Shown: piece after piece, positions 1-4,201 of the stretch | How the letters are laid out: each line of letters begins with the position of its first letter | Position numbering within the stretch: the stretch's first letter is position 1 | Assembly (NCBI GenBank): GCA_041744735.1 | Contig: JBGTKH010000526.1 | Span: forward strand, 1 to 5,415 | Direction of reading: 5' to 3' | From: JBGTKH01 sp041744735 | GTDB taxonomy: Bacteria > Planctomycetota > Planctomycetia > Pirellulales > Pirellulaceae | Length of the DNA: 5,415 nt | The notes under the pieces: generated by a model | The model's database searches: none | The model's input: the letters and a program-made list of their open reading frames with translations, nothing else | What the model was told of the DNA's origin: nothing | Translations under genes and position numbers: made by a program

Positions 1-296
1 AGCGGGAGCGGGATATCTCGGCCATGGACATTGCCAAGCGGCTACTCGACTTTGGGTTCCATTCGCCGACGGTCTATTTTCCGCTGACGGTACCCGAGGC
101 GATAATGATAGAACCGACGGAGACGGAGAGTAAAGAAACGCTCGACGCATTCGCGGAAGCCTTGTTTCACATCACGGGCGAGTCGCCAGAGTTACTGCAT
201 CAGGCGCCGCACAGCACGTCGATCAATCGACCGGATGAAGTCCGCGCGGCTCGCAGCCCGGTCATGCGGTGGTCGGCAGGCACGGCGGAAGAGTGA
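1..296 (+). CDS. gcvPB: Glycine dehydrogenase (decarboxylating) subunit 2, C-terminal part (partial at left edge)
   Basis: The 3' end of the gene for the PLP-dependent P protein, subunit 2, of the cytoplasmic glycine cleavage system. This protein decarboxylates glycine and passes the aminomethyl group to the lipoyl arm of GcvH. The first full codon in frame is at base 3 and about 97 residues are visible. The stretch reading MDIAKRLLDFGFHSPTVYFP, then VPEA and IEPTETESKETLDAF, is the highly conserved C-terminal signature of GcvPB, and the protein ends with the typical RPDEVRAARSPVMRW tail before TGA at 294-296. The ATG at 24 is internal, because the reading frame and family similarity continue to the window edge. 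The catalytic, PLP-lysine part lies outside the window. It is followed 77 bases later by a lipoate/octanoate transfer gene, which fits the need of GcvH for lipoylation. Identification is firm; only the length of the missing N-terminal part is unknown. Confidence 0.95.
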   Translation, partial: RERDISAMDIAKRLLDFGFHSPTVYFPLTVPEAIMIEPTETESKETLDAFAEALFHITGESPELLHQAPHSTSINRPDEVRAARSPVMRWSAGTAEE

Positions 297-303
297 GCGA
301 CGC

Positions 304-363
304 TGTAGGACGGATTGCCAATCCGTCCCACTCAATTCGGACGGATTGGCAATCCGTCCTACA
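304..363. repeat. Perfect 25-bp inverted repeat made of two palindromic units
   Basis: Bases 304-328 and 339-363 are exact reverse complements (25 of 25), separated by 10 bases (329-338). Each arm also contains its own near-perfect palindrome: GGACGGATTG, a central C (or G), then CAATCCGTCC, at 308-328 and 339-359. The element can therefore form either one long hairpin or two small ones. It lies in the gcvPB to lipoate-ligase gap and ends 10 bases before the ATG at 374. A single unit of the same family occurs at 3439-3459. The core GGATTG-C-CAATCC resembles a dispersed repeat I associate with planctomycete genomes (a REP- or MITE-like element); that association is from memory. Likely effects are mRNA stabilisation, partial termination or reduced translation of the downstream gene. 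Confidence 0.9.
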
Positions 364-373
364 TGAAAACAGC

Positions 374-1117
374 ATGACCACGGCCCGAGTGATTGAATAC
401 GAATCGGCCGACGGCGCTTGGAACATGGCGGTGGACGAGGCGCTGTTGGACTCGGCCGGCACCACGGGCGACGTGTACTTGCGATTCTATGGCTGGTCCG
501 AGCCGACGCTGTCGTTGGGCTACTTTCAGCGGCACTTGGACCGCGAATCACATCTCGCGAGCCGCGACTGTGCATTCGTGCGACGAGCGACTGGCGGCGG
601 CGCCATCTTGCACGACCGCGAATTGACGTACAGCTTTGCAGCGCCGATTACCGACCGCGTGTCGTCCAACGTACAGAAGCTTTATCACACGTTTCATCAG
701 TCGCTGATCCACACATTTTCAACGTGGGGGATTCGAGCGTCGCTGTGCAGCACGACGACGAAACGCATCGCTCGCGACGAGCCGTTCCTGTGTTTTCAGC
801 GGCGAGCGGACGGCGATCTCCTTGTGGCCGGCGCGAAGATCGCCGGCAGTGCGCAGCGGCGTCACAAAGGGGTCGCCTTACAGCACGGCAGCATTCTGCT
901 CGGCGCGTCTCCTTGCGCACCGAAACTCCCCGGCCTTGAGGAGTTATCGGGGATCGTCATCGACCCGCGCGAACTTGTCGCCCGCTGGATACCACTTCTT
1001 GTCGAGCAGATTTGTCTGAATGTGGGGCAGGCCTCGCTGACTGACAAACTGACGCAATCGGCAAAGTCTTACTTGTGCGAAAAGTTTGCCTGCGACGACT
1101 GGACGCAGCGCCGGTAA
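374..1117 (+). CDS. Lipoate-protein ligase A / LipM-type octanoyltransferase family protein
   Basis: A 247-residue cytoplasmic protein of the LplA/LipB/LipM fold, which attaches lipoate or octanoate to the lysine of lipoyl domains such as GcvH. Visible motifs are NMAVDEALL (17-25), the ligand-binding RRATGGGAILHDRELTYSF (70-88), the invariant-lysine motif AGAKIAGSAQRR (152-163, Lys155) and LQHGSILL (169-176). A cysteine at 140 in the context EPFLCF sits about 15 residues before that lysine. LipM-type octanoyltransferases carry their catalytic cysteine there, which favours octanoyl transfer over ATP-dependent ligation. The length suits a single-domain LipM/LplA protein. ATG 374 is chosen because family proteins begin about 10-15 residues before the N-M-A-x-D-E motif; the open frame upstream (GTG at 269) only translates the inverted repeat. 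No clear Shine-Dalgarno precedes ATG 374. The gene probably shares a transcript with gcvPB. Confidence 0.88.
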   Translation: MTTARVIEYESADGAWNMAVDEALLDSAGTTGDVYLRFYGWSEPTLSLGYFQRHLDRESHLASRDCAFVRRATGGGAILHDRELTYSFAAPITDRVSSNVQKLYHTFHQSLIHTFSTWGIRASLCSTTTKRIARDEPFLCFQRRADGDLLVAGAKIAGSAQRRHKGVALQHGSILLGASPCAPKLPGLEELSGIVIDPRELVARWIPLLVEQICLNVGQASLTDKLTQSAKSYLCEKFACDDWTQRR

Positions 1118-1140
1118 TGGCTCCCCCGGAAAGGCGATCT

Positions 1141-1169
1141 TTGACAGGCGGCGGCCGTTCTGTTATTCT
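1141..1169 (+). promoter_or_regulatory. Sigma-70 type promoter for the FHA gene
   Basis: A consensus -35 box TTGACA (1141-1146) is followed after exactly 17 bases by TATTCT (1164-1169), which matches 4 of 6 positions of TATAAT, including the key TA at the start and the final T. It lies 24 bases after the stop of the lipoate-ligase gene and would start transcription near 1176, giving a leader of about 117 bases to the ATG at 1293. Its presence suggests that the FHA gene is a separate transcription unit. No operator-like repeat was seen around it. Confidence 0.6.
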
Positions 1170-1292
1170 GCTTTCAGTCAGTCTGTCGCATTGATAGATT
1201 GTGTTTCGCTTGGATTCGTGATCGTCTCGGCTATCCCTACGCCATTATATTCTGGTTACTTCCGAGGCTGTCTTTGCGAAGATTGTGCACAT

Positions 1293-1961
1293 ATGCGAGC
1301 AAAATTAAAAGTCCTGCAGGGATCGAACGCGGGCAAAGAGATTTCGATCGCTAAGTCAAAGTTCCTCATCGGACGGGGCGACGATTGTAGCCTGCGTCCC
1401 AACAGCGACACGATTAGCCGGCGGCATTGCGTGTTGATTACGCGTGAGGGGCATCTGTATGTACGTGACTTGAAGAGTCGCAACGGGACGCTCATCAACG
1501 GCGAGCGCATCGAAGACGAGCGGCGGCTCAAGCCGGGCGATCATTTGAAGGTCGGCAAACTCGAATTCGAGGTGCTGATCGATTACGGCTTGGGGGGACA
1601 GAAACGGCCGGAGGTCAAGAGCGTGAAGGAGGCGGCCGCGCGCGTGACCACAACCAAGGTCGAAGAGGACGACATTACGGACTGGCTGGCGGAGACCGAT
1701 GAGGCTGTGGTCGACGAGGAGGGTTTCGATCGCGACACGCGGCAGTTGAAGCTCGACGAAACCGACTTCATCAAGCTGGAAAAAGCCGCCGCGGACGCTG
1801 CGGCAGCCGACAAGCCGGAGGCTGACGGCACGAGCGACGAGGCGGTCAAACCAACGGAAAAGAGGGAACCCGGCAAGCTGCCGAAACTGCCTTCGACGCA
1901 GACGAAGAACTCGCGCGAAGCGGCGGCCATGATGCTCAAAAAATTCTTCAACCGCCGCTAG
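1293..1961 (+). CDS. FHA-domain protein with acidic linker and basic C-terminal helix
   Basis: A 222-residue protein with a forkhead-associated domain at about residues 1-97. FHA domains bind phosphothreonine peptides and usually read out Ser/Thr kinase signalling. The diagnostic residues are all present: Gly27-Arg28 (LIGRGDDC), Ser42 and His45 (ISRRHC), and Asn64-Gly65-Thr66 followed by Asn69-Gly70 (RNGTLINGE). After the domain comes a low-complexity, mostly acidic linker (about 122-200, with DDITDWLAETDEAVVDEE and alanine/lysine-rich parts), which is probably disordered. The protein ends in a short basic amphipathic segment, REAAAMMLKKFFNRR (208-222). There is no signal peptide or membrane segment, so it is probably cytoplasmic. 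ATG 1293 is chosen because the FHA fold begins immediately (MRAKLKVLQG); the frame is open upstream to 1086 but overlaps the previous gene and crosses the promoter. No strong Shine-Dalgarno is visible. The binding partner cannot be told from the sequence. Confidence 0.9.
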   Translation: MRAKLKVLQGSNAGKEISIAKSKFLIGRGDDCSLRPNSDTISRRHCVLITREGHLYVRDLKSRNGTLINGERIEDERRLKPGDHLKVGKLEFEVLIDYGLGGQKRPEVKSVKEAAARVTTTKVEEDDITDWLAETDEAVVDEEGFDRDTRQLKLDETDFIKLEKAAADAAAADKPEADGTSDEAVKPTEKREPGKLPKLPSTQTKNSREAAAMMLKKFFNRR

Positions 1962-1970
1962 AATCCGGCC

Positions 1971-1999
1971 TTGGAACCCAAGATTCGCCGGTCTACATT
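1971..1999 (+). promoter_or_regulatory. Possible sigma-70 type promoter for the sigma/anti-sigma operon
   Basis: TTGGAA (1971-1976, 4 of 6 to TTGACA) and TACATT (1994-1999, 4 of 6 to TATAAT) are spaced by 17 bases. They begin 10 bases after the FHA stop codon. Transcription would start near 2006, giving a leader of about 100 bases to the GTG at 2109. The match is moderate, and an overlapping TAGAAT (1999-2004) could serve as an alternative -10 box with a poor spacer. The operon could also be read through from the FHA gene. Confidence 0.35.
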
Positions 2000-2096
2000 A
2001 GAATGCCCTCGTTAGTAAGTGTATTCGGGCGGCGATTTTGTTGAAACTCCCGCTGGGTTTATTGAGTAACTCTTAGAGAACGGCCCTGTGTGGGCC

Positions 2097-2101
2097 GGGG
2101 A
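2097..2101 (+). promoter_or_regulatory. Ribosome binding site that supports the GTG start at 2109
   Basis: GGGGA lies 7 bases before the GTG at 2109. The other in-frame start, GTG at 2088, has only a weak purine run (AGAGAA) about 8 bases upstream, and it would add an atypical MWAGDPP leader. This favours the 2109 start for the sigma factor. Confidence 0.5.
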
Positions 2102-2108
2102 TCCGCCG

Positions 2109-2675
2109 GTGTCCGACGACCTCCGCCAGTTAGTTGTCCGCTGTCTAGCCGGCGAGCAGACCGCGATGATGCAGCTTGTGGAGCGCTTCCGCGGGCCGGT
2201 GTTTGGCCTGTGCTACCGGATGCTAGGCCAGCGGCAGGACGCGGAAGACGCGGCCCAAGAGACCTTCGTGCGGGTCTTGAAGAGTTTGGCCCGCTGGGAT
2301 CAGGAGCGTGATTTCGAGCCTTGGTTGTTGGCCATCGCCGGCAATCGCTGCCGCACGGCTTTGGCCAGGCGCGGCCGCCGCCCGAATGTTCAGCCACTGA
2401 TCGATAACGTGCCCAATGGGGCGCCCGACATGCAGGCGGCCCAGAACTTGGCGGAAGAAGTGCAGCGGGCGCTGCAACTGATTCGCGAGGAATATCGGCA
2501 GGCGTTTGTGTTGTTTCACGAACACCAATTGAGTTACGCGGAAATCGGCGAGGCGTTGGGTTGCCCGCTGGGGACAGTCAAGACGTGGGTTCACCGCGCA
2601 CGCAGCGAGTTGATTCAACGGCTGCAACAGCGCGGTGTGGTGCAGGAGTCACGCTATGCAATGCGACAAGTTTGA
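2109..2675 (+). CDS. ECF (sigma-70 family, group 4) RNA polymerase sigma factor
   Basis: A 188-residue sigma factor with only the two core domains. Region 2 spans about residues 24-90 (LVERFRGPVFGLCYRMLG, then DAEDAAQETFVRVLKSL, and the -10-melting stretch FEPWLLAIAGNRCRTALARR). Region 4 spans about 116-172, with a helix-turn-helix reading LSYAEIGEALGCPLGTVKTW followed by VHRARSELIQRL. The linker between them (91-115) is short and poorly conserved, as expected for ECF factors. It would direct RNA polymerase to a dedicated promoter set when released from its anti-sigma factor. The gene overlaps the anti-sigma gene by 20 bases in another frame, so the two are translationally coupled. GTG 2109 is preferred over GTG 2088 because of its ribosome binding site and the usual MSDD-like N-terminus; using 2088 would give 195 residues. 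I cannot assign an ECF group or a regulon from the sequence. Confidence 0.92.
   Translation: MSDDLRQLVVRCLAGEQTAMMQLVERFRGPVFGLCYRMLGQRQDAEDAAQETFVRVLKSLARWDQERDFEPWLLAIAGNRCRTALARRGRRPNVQPLIDNVPNGAPDMQAAQNLAEEVQRALQLIREEYRQAFVLFHEHQLSYAEIGEALGCPLGTVKTWVHRARSELIQRLQQRGVVQESRYAMRQV
2644..2648 (+). promoter_or_regulatory. Ribosome binding site of the anti-sigma gene, inside the sigma gene
   Basis: AGGAG lies 7 bases before the ATG at 2656 and inside the last codons of the sigma factor gene. It fixes the anti-sigma start at 2656 rather than the in-frame upstream start at 2635, and it supports coupled translation of the pair. Confidence 0.7.
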
Positions 2676-3414
2676 AGCGCGGCTTCACGAGTTGCTCGAT
2701 CGTCGTTCGCGTCCCGAACGCGACGACGTTCTTCGCGCTCATGCCCTGAGTTGCCCCGAATGCCAACAGGTGTTGGAAGCGCAGGAATTGCTGTTCGACG
2801 GATTGGAATTCTTCGAATGCCCCGAACCGTCGCCCGATTTTGCCGGCCGCGTGTTGTCGCAATATCAGCCGCCTCAACCTGTGACTAATCGCATCAGAAC
2901 GGCTGTTATCGCCGTTGGCGCAGTGGCGGCGGCGCTGCTGTTGCTTGTCATTCCGATGCTGCGAGGAGGCGGCGGACAGTTCGACAACGGTGCGTCGAAT
3001 TCCTCCCTCGTCACCACGAATTCAGTGAATACTCGCGACGATCAGCCGACCATAAAGCCGAACGCCATTGAAAACATCCCGAGTCCGTCCAATCCAGTCG
3101 GGTTGATCGCCGATGAAAGCCTGGCACGCACCTCTCCCTTTGTCGACGCGCAGGATGAGATCCCAGCGGACGACAACATCTTGTCCTCGGAGTATCGAGA
3201 GCTGATTGCCGTCTGGACCGAACAACTCAACCTGATCCCATCCGACCAGCAGATGGAACCAGTGGATCAGATTTCCGGCGGTCTGCGGCCGATTGCCACG
3301 TCGTTTTCCGTGGCGATCAACTTGCTGCGGCGGACTTTGCCCGTCGGCAAAGAGCAACCGCCGCAGAAGCCTCAAGCGGGCATCCTTCCCGGCTCCGCCG
3401 ACCCGGCCGTTTAA
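2656..3414 (+). CDS. Zinc-type (ZAS) transmembrane anti-sigma factor
   Basis: A 252-residue membrane protein expected to hold the adjacent ECF sigma factor inactive. Residues 1-50 form the cytoplasmic anti-sigma domain with a His-x3-Cys-x2-Cys zinc motif (H29-ALS-C33-PE-C36, in the context RAHALSCPECQQVLE); the extra Cys3 could be an additional ligand. One hydrophobic helix at about 82-102 (TAVIAVGAVAAALLLLVIPML) follows a basic TNRIRT stretch, which suggests N-terminus inside and C-terminus outside. The remaining 150 residues are hydrophilic, rich in Ser, Asn, Pro, Asp and Gln, and match no domain I recognise; this would be the extracytoplasmic sensor or a proteolysis target. The start is set by AGGAG at 2644-2648, and the gene overlaps the sigma gene by 20 bases. 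Its role is well supported by motif and position; the signal it senses is unknown. Confidence 0.85.
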   Translation: MQCDKFEARLHELLDRRSRPERDDVLRAHALSCPECQQVLEAQELLFDGLEFFECPEPSPDFAGRVLSQYQPPQPVTNRIRTAVIAVGAVAAALLLLVIPMLRGGGGQFDNGASNSSLVTTNSVNTRDDQPTIKPNAIENIPSPSNPVGLIADESLARTSPFVDAQDEIPADDNILSSEYRELIAVWTEQLNLIPSDQQMEPVDQISGGLRPIATSFSVAINLLRRTLPVGKEQPPQKPQAGILPGSADPAV

Positions 3415-3438
3415 TGCCGCCAAATCCTCGTTGCAGGA

Positions 3439-3459
3439 GGCCGGATTGCCAATCCGGCC
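3439..3459. repeat. Single copy of the GGATTG-C-CAATCC palindrome
   Basis: Ten-base arms GGCCGGATTG and CAATCCGGCC flank a central C, with all ten pairs perfect. Compared with the units at 308-328 and 339-359, it differs only by a compensatory change in the third pair (A-T there, C-G here). It starts 25 bases after the anti-sigma stop codon. No T-run follows, so it is not a textbook rho-independent terminator, but it could still protect or end the mRNA. Confidence 0.85.
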
Positions 3460-3591
3460 ACGGATATCGAATTCTGCACATCACTTGTAGCGGTTAGCCC
3501 GCCTGTGCTGCCGCCACATCGCAAACTCTACGTTAAACCGTAAAATCCCTTCCTTCCGATCACTTTCGCAGAACCTCCCATTTTCCCTGTG

Positions 3592-3600
3592 TGGTATATT
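3592..3600 (+). promoter_or_regulatory. Extended -10 promoter for the small basic-protein gene
   Basis: TG-G-TATATT is an extended -10 element, with TG at 3592-3593 and TATATT at 3595-3600 (5 of 6 to TATAAT). No good -35 box lies 16-18 bases upstream, which is the usual situation for extended -10 promoters. The start site would fall near 3607, giving a leader of about 92 bases to the GTG at 3699. That predicted start coincides with the foot of a nested hairpin. Confidence 0.45.
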
Positions 3601-3601
3601 T

Positions 3602-3650
3602 TCACAACGCCGAAGTCCGATGGTCTTCAAGCATCGCCGCTTCGGTGTGA
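3602..3650 (+). promoter_or_regulatory. Nested inverted repeat in the 5' leader (hairpin)
   Basis: CCGAAG (3610-3615) pairs with CTTCGG (3640-3645). The stem extends outward by G3609-U3646, C3608-G3647 and A3607-U3648 to nine pairs. Inside it, CGATG (3618-3622) pairs with CATCG (3632-3636) around a 9-base loop. As DNA, TCACA (3602-3606) and TGTGA (3646-3650) are also inverted copies, an alternative outer arm with a three-base bulge. The structure begins at about the predicted transcription start and ends 34 bases before the ribosome binding site, so it would not cover that site directly. A role in mRNA stability or as a protein-binding site is inference. Confidence 0.45.
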
Positions 3651-3684
3651 CTCGGGGAAATGAATCGCAACTTCGCTTGTGACT

Positions 3685-3690
3685 GGGAGG
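3685..3690 (+). promoter_or_regulatory. Ribosome binding site that sets a GTG start at 3699
   Basis: GGGAGG is a strong Shine-Dalgarno match 8 bases before the in-frame GTG at 3699. The upstream ATG at 3660 has only GGGGA ending 1-2 bases before it, too close to work. This makes the GTG the better start. Confidence 0.6.
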
Positions 3691-3698
3691 ATCTTTCG

Positions 3699-4088
3699 GT
3701 GGCCAATACCAAACATGAAGAGATTGTGATCGATCGACGTGGACAAGACCGCCGGGAAGTTGGTACTCGGCGCAAGAAAGAATCCACCGTTGTCGACGAA
3801 CGCCCGAAGGTGGAGCGACGCAAGACGCCTCGCCGTCGCCAAATTGATCCCACCACCTGCGAACGCGATTATTCGTCGGAAGAAATCGAGTTTATGCACG
3901 CGCTGGACGAGTACAAACGCACCAGCGGCCGCATGTTCCCGACGTGCAGCGAGATCTTGGAAGTCGTGAGAAGTTTAGGTTACCAGCGAGTCGCCCAGCA
4001 AGCTCCGCAGGAACAACTCGCCGCGGCGCACGCCGAAAATGCCGATGCCGATCGAGCCGCGTTAGAGCTTCACGAAGCTTTTGTCTAA
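3699..4088 (+). CDS. Small, strongly basic hypothetical protein
   Basis: A 129-residue protein whose function I do not recognise. Residues 9-48 are extremely rich in Arg and Lys (DRRGQDRRE, TRRKK, VERRKTPRRRQ), probably disordered and able to bind nucleic acid or an acidic partner. Residues 49-98 form a compact, conserved-looking segment (IDPTTCERDYSSEEIEFMHA, then LDEYKRTSGRMFPTCSEILE and VVRSLGYQRV) with Cys54 and Cys83. It is probably helical, and I recall similar small proteins in other planctomycetes, though no search was run. The tail (99-129) is Ala/Gln/Glu-rich. There is no signal peptide or membrane segment. With the upstream ATG at 3660 it would be 142 residues with an MNRNFACDWEDLS leader; the GTG is preferred for its ribosome binding site. 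It has its own predicted promoter and lies 113 bases before the TPR gene. A small DNA- or RNA-binding or regulatory protein is possible but unproven. Confidence 0.75.
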   Translation: MANTKHEEIVIDRRGQDRREVGTRRKKESTVVDERPKVERRKTPRRRQIDPTTCERDYSSEEIEFMHALDEYKRTSGRMFPTCSEILEVVRSLGYQRVAQQAPQEQLAAAHAENADADRAALELHEAFV

Positions 4089-4096
4089 TTTCGGCC

Positions 4097-4125
4097 TTGC
4101 CAGGAAACGGATTTCTCATTAACCT
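4097..4125 (+). promoter_or_regulatory. Weak candidate promoter for the TPR gene
   Basis: TTGCCA (4097-4102, 5 of 6 to TTGACA) is followed after 17 bases by TAACCT (4120-4125), which keeps only the critical TA and final T of the -10 box. The start would be near 4132, 70 bases before the GTG at 4202. The TPR gene may equally be read through from the small basic-protein gene, because no terminator is visible between them. Confidence 0.22.
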
Positions 4126-4189
4126 CCTGCCCCGACTCGTCCTTTTACCCGACGACTTGGATTGTCTCTTGGTCGTTCCTGTCCATCCA

Positions 4190-4194
4190 TGAGG
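4190..4194 (+). promoter_or_regulatory. Ribosome binding site for the TPR gene
   Basis: TGAGG lies 7 bases before the GTG at 4202. It supports that start rather than the out-of-frame ATG at 4189, which overlaps the site itself. Confidence 0.55.
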
Positions 4195-4201
4195 CGTTTT
4201 C

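Larger units (their letters stand above)
3415..3698 (+). other. Intergenic region between the anti-sigma gene and the small basic-protein gene
   Basis: This stretch of 284 bases has no convincing gene. It contains the single palindrome unit at 3439-3459, which could act as a 3'-end hairpin for the sigma operon. It then has an AT-richer segment (about 3530-3602) that ends in an extended -10 motif, a nested inverted repeat (3602-3650) and the ribosome binding site GGGAGG (3685-3690). An in-frame ATG at 3660 lies in it but is judged not to be the true start. Confidence 0.6.

Noticed and set aside
269..373. N-terminal extension of the lipoate/octanoate transfer gene from GTG 269, adding 35 residues
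   Set aside because: The extension overlaps gcvPB by 28 bases and is mostly a translation of the inverted repeat (GRIANPS and TDWQSV peptides). Family proteins start close to the N-M-A-x-D-E motif, which fits ATG 374.
192..575. Long minus-strand open frame across gcvPB, the inverted repeat and the start of the lipoate-ligase gene
   Set aside because: It is antisense to two well-supported genes, its product is Arg/Pro/Ser-rich shadow sequence, and no ribosome binding site or family similarity is visible.
1086..1292. Upstream extension of the FHA gene from ATG 1086
   Set aside because: It overlaps the previous gene, runs through the TTGACA/TATTCT promoter, and adds 69 residues with no FHA similarity; the FHA fold starts directly at ATG 1293.
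1583..1951. Minus-strand Ser/Ala-rich open frame opposite the FHA linker
   Set aside because: It is the complement of the low-complexity Glu/Asp/Ala/Lys-coding linker; composition alone explains the open frame.
1973..1996. ECF-type promoter (GGAAC followed by GGTC/TCTA) that could indicate autoregulation of the sigma operon
   Set aside because: The spacing between the two elements is about 12-13 bases, several bases shorter than the 15-17 usual for ECF promoters. The match to the -10 part is poor and a sigma-70 arrangement fits the same bases better.
2223..2627. Minus-strand 134-residue open frame opposite the sigma factor gene
   Set aside because: It is fully antisense to a clear ECF sigma factor and has no recognisable motif or start signals.
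3022..3423. Minus-strand 133-residue open frame opposite the anti-sigma outer domain
   Set aside because: The opposing frame has a start, a ribosome binding site, a zinc motif and a membrane helix; the antisense product is Arg/Gly-rich shadow sequence. I checked it because the outer domain itself lacks a recognised family.
3439..3459. Rho-independent terminator after the anti-sigma gene
   Set aside because: The stem is strong, but the bases after it (ACGGATATCG) contain no T-run, and the same palindrome occurs upstream of a gene elsewhere in the window. It is listed as a repeat instead.
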